62,499 nucleotides of DNA, taken from an uncultured bacterium (GTDB taxonomy: Bacteria; Elusimicrobiota; Elusimicrobia; Elusimicrobiales; Elusimicrobiaceae). Under the pieces are notes generated by a model. That model worked only from the letters and a program-made list of their open reading frames with translations, was not told where the DNA came from and ran no database searches. A program made the translations under genes and the position numbers. Shown in pieces: positions 41,569 through 50,480 of the stretch. The first letter of the stretch is position 1; every line of letters begins with the position of its first letter. The stretch is taken from the NCBI GenBank assembly GCA_949291365.1, contig CASEVJ010000001.1, positions 1 to 62,499 on the forward strand. The letters run 5' to 3'.

Positions 41569-42668
41569 TAAATATTCAACCTCTTTTTCCATAAATACCA
41601 GGCCGCAGCCGCCCCTGTTACAATGGGCAGCCACGGAGCCGGATAGGCCAAAATGGGATACTTTTTACCTATGCTTACGCCAAAAGTCATGAGCAGATAA
41701 AAAGCAAAAATGATAATAACGCTAAAGAGCATGCCCCACCCTTTGTTGCTGCGTTTGCCTAAGGAAAAGCCAATGGGACAGCTGACAAAAAGCAATATAA
41801 ACGGGGCAAAGACCATTACATTGCGCATGCCCACTTCGGCGCGGTATTCCGCTTTAAGCTCCGGTGCCATGCCCCCTTGGCGCAGCTGGCGGAAAATTTT
41901 GGTGGTGGACATTTCCCCTATGCGCGGCTGGCGCTCTTTTTCGCGCGTGAGGGAAATGCTCATAGTGTAGGTGTCAAAATTGGCCGCTACAATAGAGGTC
42001 GGGTCTTTGGCGTCTATGCGCTGCATTTGGCCGTCTTTGAGCTGCAGGCCGATTGCTTTATCGGTCAAGATGATTTTCCCGGAAGTGGCGTTAACTTTGG
42101 TGCTCAAGGCGCTCTGGTCTTGTTTGCGTATCAAGTGGATTAAACGGGCTACATCATCCTTTTCCAATTCTTCCAGATACAAATCCCATTCCCCCAAGTC
42201 CAGAAATGTTTTGGGTTCTAATGTAACTTTGGTAATTTTTTGGCGGGCCTCTTCGCGCCGGTCAATCAGGCGTTTGTAGCTGCGGGGGGTAATCCAGTTG
42301 GAAAAAGCAAACAAAATGACAGAGAGCGCCAGTGCGCAAAAAAACAGCGGCCGGACAATTTCTTTAAAAGAAAATCCCGCCGCCCGCAAAGCAATCAGTT
42401 CCCCCTGTTCGCTCATGCTGGTTAGCGTCAGCAGCACCGCTATTTGAAAGGCCATGGGGGCCGACATAGTGAATACGTTGGGAAGTACGTTGATCAGAGA
42501 GGAAGCAATCCACCCCCAGCTGGTGCCATAGGTCATGGCCATGTCCACGATACGGATAAACTGGGTCATGAAAATAACAAACATTAAAATCCCTACCACA
42601 CCCACAAAGAAAGTCAGCAGGGTTTTGGCAATGTAGCGGGTAAAAATAGAGGGACGCGCTATTTTCAT
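41568..42668 (-). CDS. lptF: LptF-like LPS export permease
   Basis: A 366-residue YjgP/YjgQ family protein with three N-terminal helices, the coupling-helix-type segment SEQGELIALRAAGFSFKEIVRP, a periplasmic domain and three C-terminal helices ending AAAWYLWKKRLNI. Partner of the downstream lptG. ATG 42668 is preferred over 42674 because a TGT-TAGAAT -10 (42678-42686) places +1 at 42671, after the first ATG. The resulting leader is only about three bases. Confidence 0.85.
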   Translation of the reverse strand: MKIARPSIFTRYIAKTLLTFFVGVVGILMFVIFMTQFIRIVDMAMTYGTSWGWIASSLINVLPNVFTMSAPMAFQIAVLLTLTSMSEQGELIALRAAGFSFKEIVRPLFFCALALSVILFAFSNWITPRSYKRLIDRREEARQKITKVTLEPKTFLDLGEWDLYLEELEKDDVARLIHLIRKQDQSALSTKVNATSGKIILTDKAIGLQLKDGQMQRIDAKDPTSIVAANFDTYTMSISLTREKERQPRIGEMSTTKIFRQLRQGGMAPELKAEYRAEVGMRNVMVFAPFILLFVSCPIGFSLGKRSNKGWGMLFSVIIIFAFYLLMTFGVSIGKKYPILAYPAPWLPIVTGAAAAWYLWKKRLNI

Positions 42669-42677
42669 AGTCATTTT

Positions 42678-42686
42678 ATTCTAACA
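42678..42686 (-). promoter_or_regulatory. Extended -10 TGTTAGAAT for lptF-lptG
   Basis: Minus-strand TGT-TAGAAT; expected +1 at 42671 leaves an almost leaderless mRNA starting ACTATG. Confidence 0.45.
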
Positions 42687-42878
42687 AATATCACGCGCGT
42701 TCGTGTGCATGCTTTGTATTTTTGCGGAAAGCACCTACCGGGGCCGCACGGGCCCGGCTTGGGAAAGAAGCCGCGCAACTACGCAGAGAGGCGCATCCGG
42801 GTGTCCCTGTTTGTGGCCGACAGATAACAAGCCGGGAAATGGAAAGCAGTTTTGCCTTGGCAAACAGGGGAAATATTA

Positions 42879-42914
42879 TACAATGGGAGAATGAGGTTTT
42901 TTACCGTCTTATGA
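42879..42914 (+). promoter_or_regulatory. -10 TACAAT plus seven-codon leader ORF (42891-42914)
   Basis: TACAAT (42879-42884) ends seven bases before ATG 42891. That ATG opens a seven-codon frame (MRFFTVL) whose stop overlaps the real start as TTATGA at 42911. This predicts a leaderless mini-ORF translationally coupled to the SprA-like gene. Confidence 0.4.
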
Positions 42915-45900
42915 AAACCGCACGGTTGGTTTTGTGCCTTTTGCTCATCCCCCAGCTGCTTTTCGGCCCGTATTTACAGGCCGAAACGCTGCCATACCGA
43001 CTGGTGGACAGGGACAAGTATGACCTGTTTGAGGATGAGCGCAAAGCTAAAGCCGAAGAGGAGCTCATTATCCAGGACGCCCCCGACGACGCCCAACTGC
43101 TTAAATATACCAACGAATTTTGGCGTCAGGCCGTAACGGCGGTAGAGGGGGACTATTCGCTGGACAAAGAGCCCGAGCCCATTCCTGATTTGACCTTATT
43201 GAACCCGACCCTTTCCCTGCCGCTCTACGGCACCAATATCGCCTTGACCGGGCGCTATGTTATCGGTTTTAAATTAGATGCTAAGCGCTATACGCAGGAC
43301 GCCAATAACGATATTGAAGAGCGTAATGTGCAAAATTTTGCCATTCAGCAGCAAATGCAGCTGAAAATGCAGGGTAAAATATTAGACCGTATCTTTGTGG
43401 ATATTGACTATGATGACGAACGGGAAGAAGAAAAAACCCTCTCCGTAGCGTACCGCGGCAAAGCGGGGGAATTTGTACAGTCGGCGGAATTTGGGGATAT
43501 TAATCTGTCTTTGCCGCAGACGGAATTTATCGCTTATGAAAAACAGCTCTTCGGTGCTAAAGTGCATATGCAACACCGGGATTTAGATATTCACGTCATA
43601 GGCAGCCAAACAAAAGGTACCAGCAAGCAGAAGCAGTTTGTCGGCAGCAGCGTGTTTGAAATTGTCACCATTAAAGATACCGATTATATACGCCGTACTT
43701 ACTATGATTTAACCTTTGGTTCCAATACCCCTGCCGGGGCTAATCTGACGTGGGAAAACACCATGGGCAATATCGCCCCCGGCACCGAAGAAATATATAT
43801 AGACAGCAATACCACCGGCGGGGACTATGTGCCCATATCTTTACAGGCGCGGGATTATGCCGATGACACCGCCACTTATGCCGGCACATTCCGCCTCTTG
43901 CAGCGCGGGGTGGATTATACGGTGGATTACAGCCGCGGCATTATACAGTTTACCACTGCCCGCACCGCCGCCAGCGTGATTGCCGTCAACTATCAGAACA
44001 ATGCCGGCCAATGGCTCAGCCCCGACCAAACCCGGCCCTATCTGATTAAAACGGAAAACGAAAAAGGGGTCGGTGGGGCGGTATGCCCTTCTGATGCCAG
44101 TGTGGACGGCCAGCTGGGCTGCCGTATGGAAATGAAAACATTTTACAATATTGGTGCCCAGCAGATTACGCGTGACAATGGCAAGGGAAACTTTATGCTG
44201 AATTTGCTGGACGCCAACGGGCAGGACGTGGGCTACAGCGCCAGCCCCCAACAGGTATATCCCAGCACTATTGATGTGGACTTTGACAAAGGTATCTTTG
44301 AACTGCAAAGCCGCATGAACGATGACCAGGGGCTGTATAATCCTACTCCCACCTCTTCCAAAAACCGCACATTTCAGGTGGAATATACCTCTACGGTGAA
44401 AACGTATTTTGTGGAAGCGGGCATCGTAATAGAGTCCGAATCAGTCAAATTAAACGGTCAGCAGCTGCAGCGCAATAATGACTATTATATTGACTATACT
44501 TCGGGTTATTTGACTATTTATAACGGAGACCGGGTGACCGAGGATTCCATCATTGACATTACCTATGATACAACCGGCGGCTCCAGTGGCAACAATTCCT
44601 TAATCGGCGGCCGGCTGGACTATAAACTGTTTGACAAAATCAAACTGGGCGCTACGGCCTTGAAAGAGGGCTGGGATCAGCCCGATACCGTGCCGCAGGT
44701 GGGCAATTATGCCCAGGACTTGCTGGTATATGGCGCCGATATTAATGCCAAAGATTTAAAAGTGACGCAAGATTTGTCTGTTGATTTTGGAGCGGAGGTG
44801 GCCCAAAGCGTCAAAAATGAAAACGCCTACGGGTACGCCATGGTGGACAGTATGAACGAGACCAATGTGCAAACCTCCGGCAGCAATATCTTTTATGACT
44901 GGACTATAGCTGCCAACCCCAACGGAAAGCCGGCTTTTATCAATTCCGTAGCGTGGGACACGCAGGAGCTGCCCATGCTGGAGATTAATCCGCATGCAGT
45001 GGGCACCTATAATGAAAAGCAACAGGTATTGGTCATCAATTATGACTTTACCAATATTATGACCAAGCTGGCGCCGGATGGTTCTTCGCTGCAAGACCAT
45101 GATGAAATTTCTATTGTCTATCCGCTTAGTACCAGCGGGGTGGATTTATCGGACAAGACCTCGTTTGAGCTGACTATGCTCGGTGAAGGCCGCAGCACCG
45201 CCGCCCCTCAGATTGACATCACTTTTGGTAATATCAGTGAATATTCCGACTCGGCCAACCCGGCTGTGGTTCCGGACGGTTTAATTCCCAACGATTACGG
45301 TATGTATACCACCTGCAGCCCCAATACCGCCGCCCCTAAAACAGAAGACATCAACTGCCTTAAAACCTTGGCCCCCAACGAAGACCAGGGCTGGTGGTTT
45401 GCCAACCCGGACGGCACGCTGGAGCGCTTTAACCCGTTTGTCAACAACCTCTATAATCCCGAACGCCAGCCCAACGGCCGCATTGACAGTCAGGATTTAA
45501 ACGGAAACGGCAAATACGACAGTGAGGAAAGCGCCGTTGGCGGACATTTTGGCTACAGCGGGCTGGCTATTAACGGCTTAACCGACAGTAGCTTGGCCTA
45601 TGACGGGTGGCAGACGTTTACCAGCCCGTTAAATATCGCCGAGGCCGATAAAAGCAACTGGACGGCGGTGCGCCACCTGCGCATTACGCTGAAACTGACG
45701 GAAGAAATGAAAGCGCAGGGCCGCTTAAAAGGTACGGTGAAAATAGCCAATGTGTCGCTGTCCGGTACGGCGTGGAATACATTGGAAAGCGTCAACCCTG
45801 ACCAGCTGGCTGTGTCGGGCATTAATAATGTGGATAATACAGAATACGTACCTATATTTTCCGAAAACAACGGCGACGGATACGAAGTGTTCCGCTATTT

Positions 45901-48373
45901 GTACGGTTCGGTGGCTAAATTTAAAGAAAAAAACGATACCGCCAATATTATGGATCAGGCCCTGAACCTGACTTTTGACACACTTAGTGTATATAACGAC
46001 AGCTTGTATGCCAACCGCAACTTTAACAGTATGGACTTTACCCAACATAAAGAGTTCCGCTTTTTGCTCTACAGCAAACCGGAAAATGCCGGCAGTGAGT
46101 TTTTCCTGAAAGTCGGCACCGATGAAAACTATGACAAAGTGATTGTCCCGCTGAATTTTGCTACTGCGCAGTGGCGGCTGATTTCTCTGCGCATGGTGGA
46201 CAGCGACGGAGACGGCATAGCAGATACGCTGGAGAATGCCTCTAAAGAGGAATACAAAGTGCGTGTGCTCAATAAACGCACCAGCGGAGGCATTTTAAAC
46301 TTTAAAAAAGTCAGTATGATTATGGCCGGTGTGGAAAAAGAAACAGACATAGATAATACCAACCCGGAAGACCCCGCCGCCTATACCGGCACCGGCAGCC
46401 GCGGTGAGGTGTGGCTCAATGTGATTCATTTGGCGGAATCGGTCACCACCGAAGGCACCGCCTATAAATTTGACGGCGCGGTACGCTTGGACGGCTGGGG
46501 CAGCATGGGAGCTAAATATAAACACATGGACGGTACGTTCCAAACGCCGCTGACGGTGGCCAAAGAGCAGGAAATTACGGAAGAGGAATATTTCCTTAAT
46601 GTAGACCGGTTTGAACATTTCCCGGTCAAAGCCACCTTAAACCGCAGTACCACCATCACACCCAACGTAACCGATACGGAAGATTATAACACTATCAGCT
46701 CTTTGGATAAGGGTACTGTGGAGCGCCAGCAGGCCAATGTGCGTGGGGACTTTATCAAAGACAATTTGCCCCAGGTCGGGCTGCAATATACCATGGAGCA
46801 GGTGGATTATGATTTGCTGCAGCGCAAAGACAAAGAAGAAACCTATTCCGTCTCCGTAACACATGCCACCCAGGGCGCCCTTAAGAGTGTAAACGCCAGT
46901 TATTCCTATACGGATACCAGCATTGACTACGCCAAAGAAATGCATCTGATTTCAGAAAGCAATTATAATACGCAGGAAGAAACCCAGCGTATGAATTTTA
47001 AGATGAATTATGAACCCAGCAATAATTTCAACTTTACCCCCAGCTACAGCTTGACCCAGAGCAAAGAGGAACGCACCCAGTTCAAAACGCCGGAAAGCGC
47101 CTATAACGGACGCTACCCCAAAGGCATGAGCCAAAACGCCGGCTTTAACAGCACTTGGCGTATTGCCAAGTGGCTGGCTCCGTCGGTCAGTTACAGCATT
47201 ACTACCACGGAAACCAACAATTTAACCGAGAAAATTTTTAATAAAGGCAAAGACGATGAAGAAACATATGATGTGGGCCAGCTTAAAAGCTTAAACCGTA
47301 ATGCCGACGGCGGCATTTCGCTTACCCTTAACGGTAACGAAATATTGCCTCAGAGCAAACTCTTTAAAAACTTTGTCATCTCCTCCAGCTACCGCCTGCA
47401 AGACGCAGATTCCTGGAACGATGTGGACGAAGATTTTGACGGCCGTACGGAACTGTGGATACGCTCTTCCCTCTCCGGCACCGGCAAACATGCCAGCCGC
47501 CAGAGTTTGATTTTGCGCGATACCATTACTTCTTCCCAGCGTTGGAGCCCGCTGGCGGCCTATAATTTGGGCGGGGCGCTTTCCCCGCTGAAAACTATTT
47601 CGCTGTTAAATAACTTTACCCAGAGCGTCCAGCAAAATAACCAAACCGGTACGGAATACGAATCCAAAAGCATGACGCTGCCGGATTTGGTGTTCTCTAT
47701 TTCCGATATAGAAAAATTCTTTTACGGCGGTCGCTGGATCAGTGCTACCAACGTAAAACTGCGTTACAGCGAAGTGGAAAACGTGACCGTGGGCAGCAAA
47801 GAACAAATGGAACGTAAATACGGGGGGGATTTGCGTTTTCTGCTTTTTAATACATTTGATACGGTGCTGATTTATGACAAACAAAGCTCCGGCACCGACG
47901 ATTTAACCGCCGGGCAAAGCACGGAAGAAACCAATGGGGAAGATTTCTCCGCCCAGACTTCTTTTTACCTGGGCAACTGGCGTTTTACCCCCAAAGTCGT
48001 GTACAGCAATTATGAAAAACGCCTGGTGCGCGGACAGCTCAGCGAAAGCAGCAAAGAGATTACCCCCAGCTTAACTGCCCGGCTGGACTTTAATTTGCCC
48101 CGCGGCATTAAACTGCCGTTTATTAACCGAATGTATAATGCCACCAACCGTGTTATTTGGAATACGACTATCGCTTATACGATGAAAGAATCCCCCGTGG
48201 AAGTAAACGACAACTATGACCTGCTGGACATCACTTCTTCGCTGGATTATGAAATATCCCAAAACCTGCGTTTAAATCTGGCGGGCACGGTGCAGTGGCT
48301 GAAACATGCCTATGTGGAAACCGAAGACTATATGGCCTATAATCTGGCGGCCAATGTCACCATTCAATTTTAA
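42911..48373 (+). CDS. Giant SprA-like outer-membrane protein
   Basis: A 1820-residue protein with a signal peptide (cleavage near LQA-E). The N-terminal third contains motifs recalling SprA/Sov of Bacteroidota: FGDINLSLPQTEFIAYEKQLFGAKV, RRTYYDLTF, EEIYIDS and repeated RGVDYTVDYSRGIIQF / NNDYYIDYTSGYLTIYN units. A middle region holds RGEVWLNVIHLAESV, like the iWvnElRl segment of SprA, and the C-terminal ~500 residues are amphipathic strands ending NVTIQF. SprA is the giant barrel translocon of type IX secretion. Start 42911 begins the signal peptide; the earlier in-frame region is unsupported. Downstream comF overlaps its end by 20 bases. Confidence 0.78.
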   Translation: MKTARLVLCLLLIPQLLFGPYLQAETLPYRLVDRDKYDLFEDERKAKAEEELIIQDAPDDAQLLKYTNEFWRQAVTAVEGDYSLDKEPEPIPDLTLLNPTLSLPLYGTNIALTGRYVIGFKLDAKRYTQDANNDIEERNVQNFAIQQQMQLKMQGKILDRIFVDIDYDDEREEEKTLSVAYRGKAGEFVQSAEFGDINLSLPQTEFIAYEKQLFGAKVHMQHRDLDIHVIGSQTKGTSKQKQFVGSSVFEIVTIKDTDYIRRTYYDLTFGSNTPAGANLTWENTMGNIAPGTEEIYIDSNTTGGDYVPISLQARDYADDTATYAGTFRLLQRGVDYTVDYSRGIIQFTTARTAASVIAVNYQNNAGQWLSPDQTRPYLIKTENEKGVGGAVCPSDASVDGQLGCRMEMKTFYNIGAQQITRDNGKGNFMLNLLDANGQDVGYSASPQQVYPSTIDVDFDKGIFELQSRMNDDQGLYNPTPTSSKNRTFQVEYTSTVKTYFVEAGIVIESESVKLNGQQLQRNNDYYIDYTSGYLTIYNGDRVTEDSIIDITYDTTGGSSGNNSLIGGRLDYKLFDKIKLGATALKEGWDQPDTVPQVGNYAQDLLVYGADINAKDLKVTQDLSVDFGAEVAQSVKNENAYGYAMVDSMNETNVQTSGSNIFYDWTIAANPNGKPAFINSVAWDTQELPMLEINPHAVGTYNEKQQVLVINYDFTNIMTKLAPDGSSLQDHDEISIVYPLSTSGVDLSDKTSFELTMLGEGRSTAAPQIDITFGNISEYSDSANPAVVPDGLIPNDYGMYTTCSPNTAAPKTEDINCLKTLAPNEDQGWWFANPDGTLERFNPFVNNLYNPERQPNGRIDSQDLNGNGKYDSEESAVGGHFGYSGLAINGLTDSSLAYDGWQTFTSPLNIAEADKSNWTAVRHLRITLKLTEEMKAQGRLKGTVKIANVSLSGTAWNTLESVNPDQLAVSGINNVDNTEYVPIFSENNGDGYEVFRYLYGSVAKFKEKNDTANIMDQALNLTFDTLSVYNDSLYANRNFNSMDFTQHKEFRFLLYSKPENAGSEFFLKVGTDENYDKVIVPLNFATAQWRLISLRMVDSDGDGIADTLENASKEEYKVRVLNKRTSGGILNFKKVSMIMAGVEKETDIDNTNPEDPAAYTGTGSRGEVWLNVIHLAESVTTEGTAYKFDGAVRLDGWGSMGAKYKHMDGTFQTPLTVAKEQEITEEEYFLNVDRFEHFPVKATLNRSTTITPNVTDTEDYNTISSLDKGTVERQQANVRGDFIKDNLPQVGLQYTMEQVDYDLLQRKDKEETYSVSVTHATQGALKSVNASYSYTDTSIDYAKEMHLISESNYNTQEETQRMNFKMNYEPSNNFNFTPSYSLTQSKEERTQFKTPESAYNGRYPKGMSQNAGFNSTWRIAKWLAPSVSYSITTTETNNLTEKIFNKGKDDEETYDVGQLKSLNRNADGGISLTLNGNEILPQSKLFKNFVISSSYRLQDADSWNDVDEDFDGRTELWIRSSLSGTGKHASRQSLILRDTITSSQRWSPLAAYNLGGALSPLKTISLLNNFTQSVQQNNQTGTEYESKSMTLPDLVFSISDIEKFFYGGRWISATNVKLRYSEVENVTVGSKEQMERKYGGDLRFLLFNTFDTVLIYDKQSSGTDDLTAGQSTEETNGEDFSAQTSFYLGNWRFTPKVVYSNYEKRLVRGQLSESSKEITPSLTARLDFNLPRGIKLPFINRMYNATNRVIWNTTIAYTMKESPVEVNDNYDLLDITSSLDYEISQNLRLNLAGTVQWLKHAYVETEDYMAYNLAANVTIQF

Positions 48374-49091
48374 GTATGTGCGGGAGCTGGTGCTGCATGT
48401 GTTGCTGCCGCGCACCTGCTATGCCTGCCACCGGGATTTGCCGCTGGGGGAGCGGGCCGCTTTGTGTGCGGCCTGTGCCGCATCCGTAGAAAAAACAGGC
48501 ACCCGCTGCTGCCGCGTCTGCGGCAAGCCGCTGCCGGACGGCGGAGCCCACTGCTATCACTGCCGCACCGCCAAGACACGCGCCAGAAGCTGTATGCTTA
48601 TCCGTTCGGCGGTGGTGTTTGGCCCGCAGGTGCGGGCCTTGGTGCATGCGTTTAAATACGCCGGACACACCTATTTGGCGGAGTTTCTGGGGCAATGGCT
48701 GGAACAGCAGTGGGCGGTGTATCCGGAGTTGGCAGAGGCCCAGCTGCTGGTGGCTGTGCCGCTGCACCGGCGGAAGTTAAAATCCAGGGGCTATAACCAA
48801 TCGGAACTGCTGGCCAGAGAGCTGGGGCAAAAGTGCCGCTTGCCGGTGGACAGCCACGCTCTGGTACGGGTGCGCAATACCCCCAGCCAAACGGGTTTTG
48901 GCCGGGAAGGCCGCTTAAAAAATATGAGCGGGGCCTTTGCCTGTGTTGACCCCGGCGCTGTAAAAGGGAAAATTATTTTGCTTATAGACGATGTAGCCAC
49001 TACCGGGGCCACTTTGGAAGGATGCGCCCAGGCGCTTAAAGCGGCCGGAGCCAAAAAAGTAATGGCCTACACTTTGGCGCGGGAATGTTGA
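48354..49091 (+). CDS. ComF-family phosphoribosyltransferase-like protein
   Basis: A 245-residue ComF protein. The N-terminal zinc-finger-type segment has paired Cys (CYACHRDL, CAACAASV, CCRVCGKPL, CYHCR), then a phosphoribosyltransferase domain with KSRGYNQSELLA, TPSQTGFGREGRLKN and the PRPP loop LLIDDVATTGATLEG. ComF acts in DNA uptake in transformable bacteria and is widespread elsewhere; pilin genes in the region are consistent with but do not prove competence. ATG 48354 lies inside the end of the SprA-like gene; GTG 48378 is an alternative start. Confidence 0.88.
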   Translation: MSPFNFKYVRELVLHVLLPRTCYACHRDLPLGERAALCAACAASVEKTGTRCCRVCGKPLPDGGAHCYHCRTAKTRARSCMLIRSAVVFGPQVRALVHAFKYAGHTYLAEFLGQWLEQQWAVYPELAEAQLLVAVPLHRRKLKSRGYNQSELLARELGQKCRLPVDSHALVRVRNTPSQTGFGREGRLKNMSGAFACVDPGAVKGKIILLIDDVATTGATLEGCAQALKAAGAKKVMAYTLAREC

Positions 49092-49193
49092 TAGCGTATA
49101 CAAAAAGTACCCGCCCGCGGCAAGTGCCTGCATAAAGGGCCGCCCGCGGCAGAAAGAGGGGCTTGGGCAGTTGGTGCCCCTGCGGAAAATTAC

Positions 49194-49199
49194 TATAAT
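49194..49199 (+). promoter_or_regulatory. -10 TATAAT, leaderless-type, for waaA
   Basis: TATAAT, GAATAT, then ATG 49206. No Shine-Dalgarno. The spacer before it has two copies of CGCCCGCGGCA (about 49117 and 49142). Confidence 0.55.
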
Positions 49200-49205
49200 G
49201 AATAT

Positions 49206-50480
49206 ATGGGCAATGTATTGCTTTTTCTAACCAATTTGGCCTTTCCTTTTGCCGCGCTGGGCGTGTTGTTGGGGTTTGTATTTTCCCCGCGCCGGCGGGT
49301 GCTCAAAACCCTTAAGCAAGAGCTCAAGGAGCGTTTTGCCCTGGAAGATCCGTCCGCCATTCCCCAAGGGGCCCTGTGGGTGCATTGTGCCAGTGTGGGG
49401 GAAGTAAAATCGGTAGCGGGGCTGCTTAAAGAACTCAAAAAATTTTATAAGAAAGAATTGCTGGTCACCACCAGCACTGCCGCCGGCAAAGCTGAAGCCG
49501 AAAAAAACCCCGATATTGCCAAAGCCCTGCTTGCGCCGCTGGATTTTTATCCCAATGTGCGGCGTTTTTTACAGGCGGCCCGCCCGTACCGGCTGTTTAT
49601 TGTAGAGCGGGAAATATGGCCCAACATGATTGCCGCGGCAGAAAAAGAGGGCGTGCCGGTGGTTTTGATTAATGCCCGTATCTCGCGCAAAAGCACACAG
49701 GCCTACCGCTATGTACGGCCGTTGTTTGACATGCTGCTGGGACGTGTCAGTTTGGCCTGCATGCAGGACGAAGACGGCGCCCGACGCTACGAAAGCTTGG
49801 GCCTGCCCCGCCAGCGGATTTTTATTTGCGGCAATGTAAAATACGACACACTTAACGACCGGCCCGCCAAACTTAAAGAAGCCAAAGCGCTGATTAAAAA
49901 ACTGGGGTGGGAAAAATCCCCCGTGCTGGTATGCGGCAGCACCCACGGGCTGGAAGAAGAATTGATTGTAAAAGCGGCCCCCGTTTGGGCACAGGAAGGG
50001 ATTAAAGTTATTTTTGCGCCGCGCCATCTGGAACGCAAGGAAGAAATCCGGGCCGCTTTAAAAAAACAGCCGCTGGCCTATGCGCTGTTGAGTGATAAAA
50101 AACTGCCCAAAAACTGTGTGCTGCTTTGTGCAGACACTATGGGCTTTTTGCAGGCACTGTATGCCTGCGGCGGGCTGGCGTTTGTAGGGGGGAGCATCGC
50201 CCCGCGCGGGGCGCATAATTTGCTGGAGCCGGCCATACTGGCCAAAACCGTTTTATTTGGAAAAAGTTTTCATAACACGCCCGATACCGCTCATGCATTG
50301 CTTGCGGCGGGCGGCGGGGTGTTGGTGAATGAAGAAAATTTTCAGCAGACCGTTTCCCGGCTGTTTAAGGAACCTGCTGTGTTGGAAAATATGTCCGCCA
50401 AAGCGCGGCAAACGGCCCTGGGCTTTAAAGGGGCTACCCAAAAAATTATGGAAGCGGTGACGAATTATGAACGAAAATGA
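49206..50480 (+). CDS. waaA: 3-deoxy-D-manno-octulosonic acid (Kdo) transferase
   Basis: A 424-residue GT30 enzyme with an N-terminal membrane anchor (about 5-25), the catalytic-region motif WVHCASVGEV, then TTSTAAGKAEAE, FIVEREIWPNMIAAA and a C-domain with CGNVKYDTLN, GSTHGLEEELI and GGSIAPRGAHNLLEPA. WaaA adds Kdo to lipid A precursor at the inner membrane. The downstream GT9 gene overlaps it by 14 bases, so LPS-core genes are coupled. Confidence 0.95.
   Translation: MGNVLLFLTNLAFPFAALGVLLGFVFSPRRRVLKTLKQELKERFALEDPSAIPQGALWVHCASVGEVKSVAGLLKELKKFYKKELLVTTSTAAGKAEAEKNPDIAKALLAPLDFYPNVRRFLQAARPYRLFIVEREIWPNMIAAAEKEGVPVVLINARISRKSTQAYRYVRPLFDMLLGRVSLACMQDEDGARRYESLGLPRQRIFICGNVKYDTLNDRPAKLKEAKALIKKLGWEKSPVLVCGSTHGLEEELIVKAAPVWAQEGIKVIFAPRHLERKEEIRAALKKQPLAYALLSDKKLPKNCVLLCADTMGFLQALYACGGLAFVGGSIAPRGAHNLLEPAILAKTVLFGKSFHNTPDTAHALLAAGGGVLVNEENFQQTVSRLFKEPAVLENMSAKARQTALGFKGATQKIMEAVTNYERK

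Noticed and set aside
42722..42910. N-terminal extension of the giant barrel protein
   Set aside because: The added residues are spacer-like and would bury the signal peptide; the ATG at 42911 starts it directly.
49111..49155. Two copies of CGCCCGCGGCA before waaA
   Set aside because: Too short and only two copies; no CRISPR-like spacing or known operator form.
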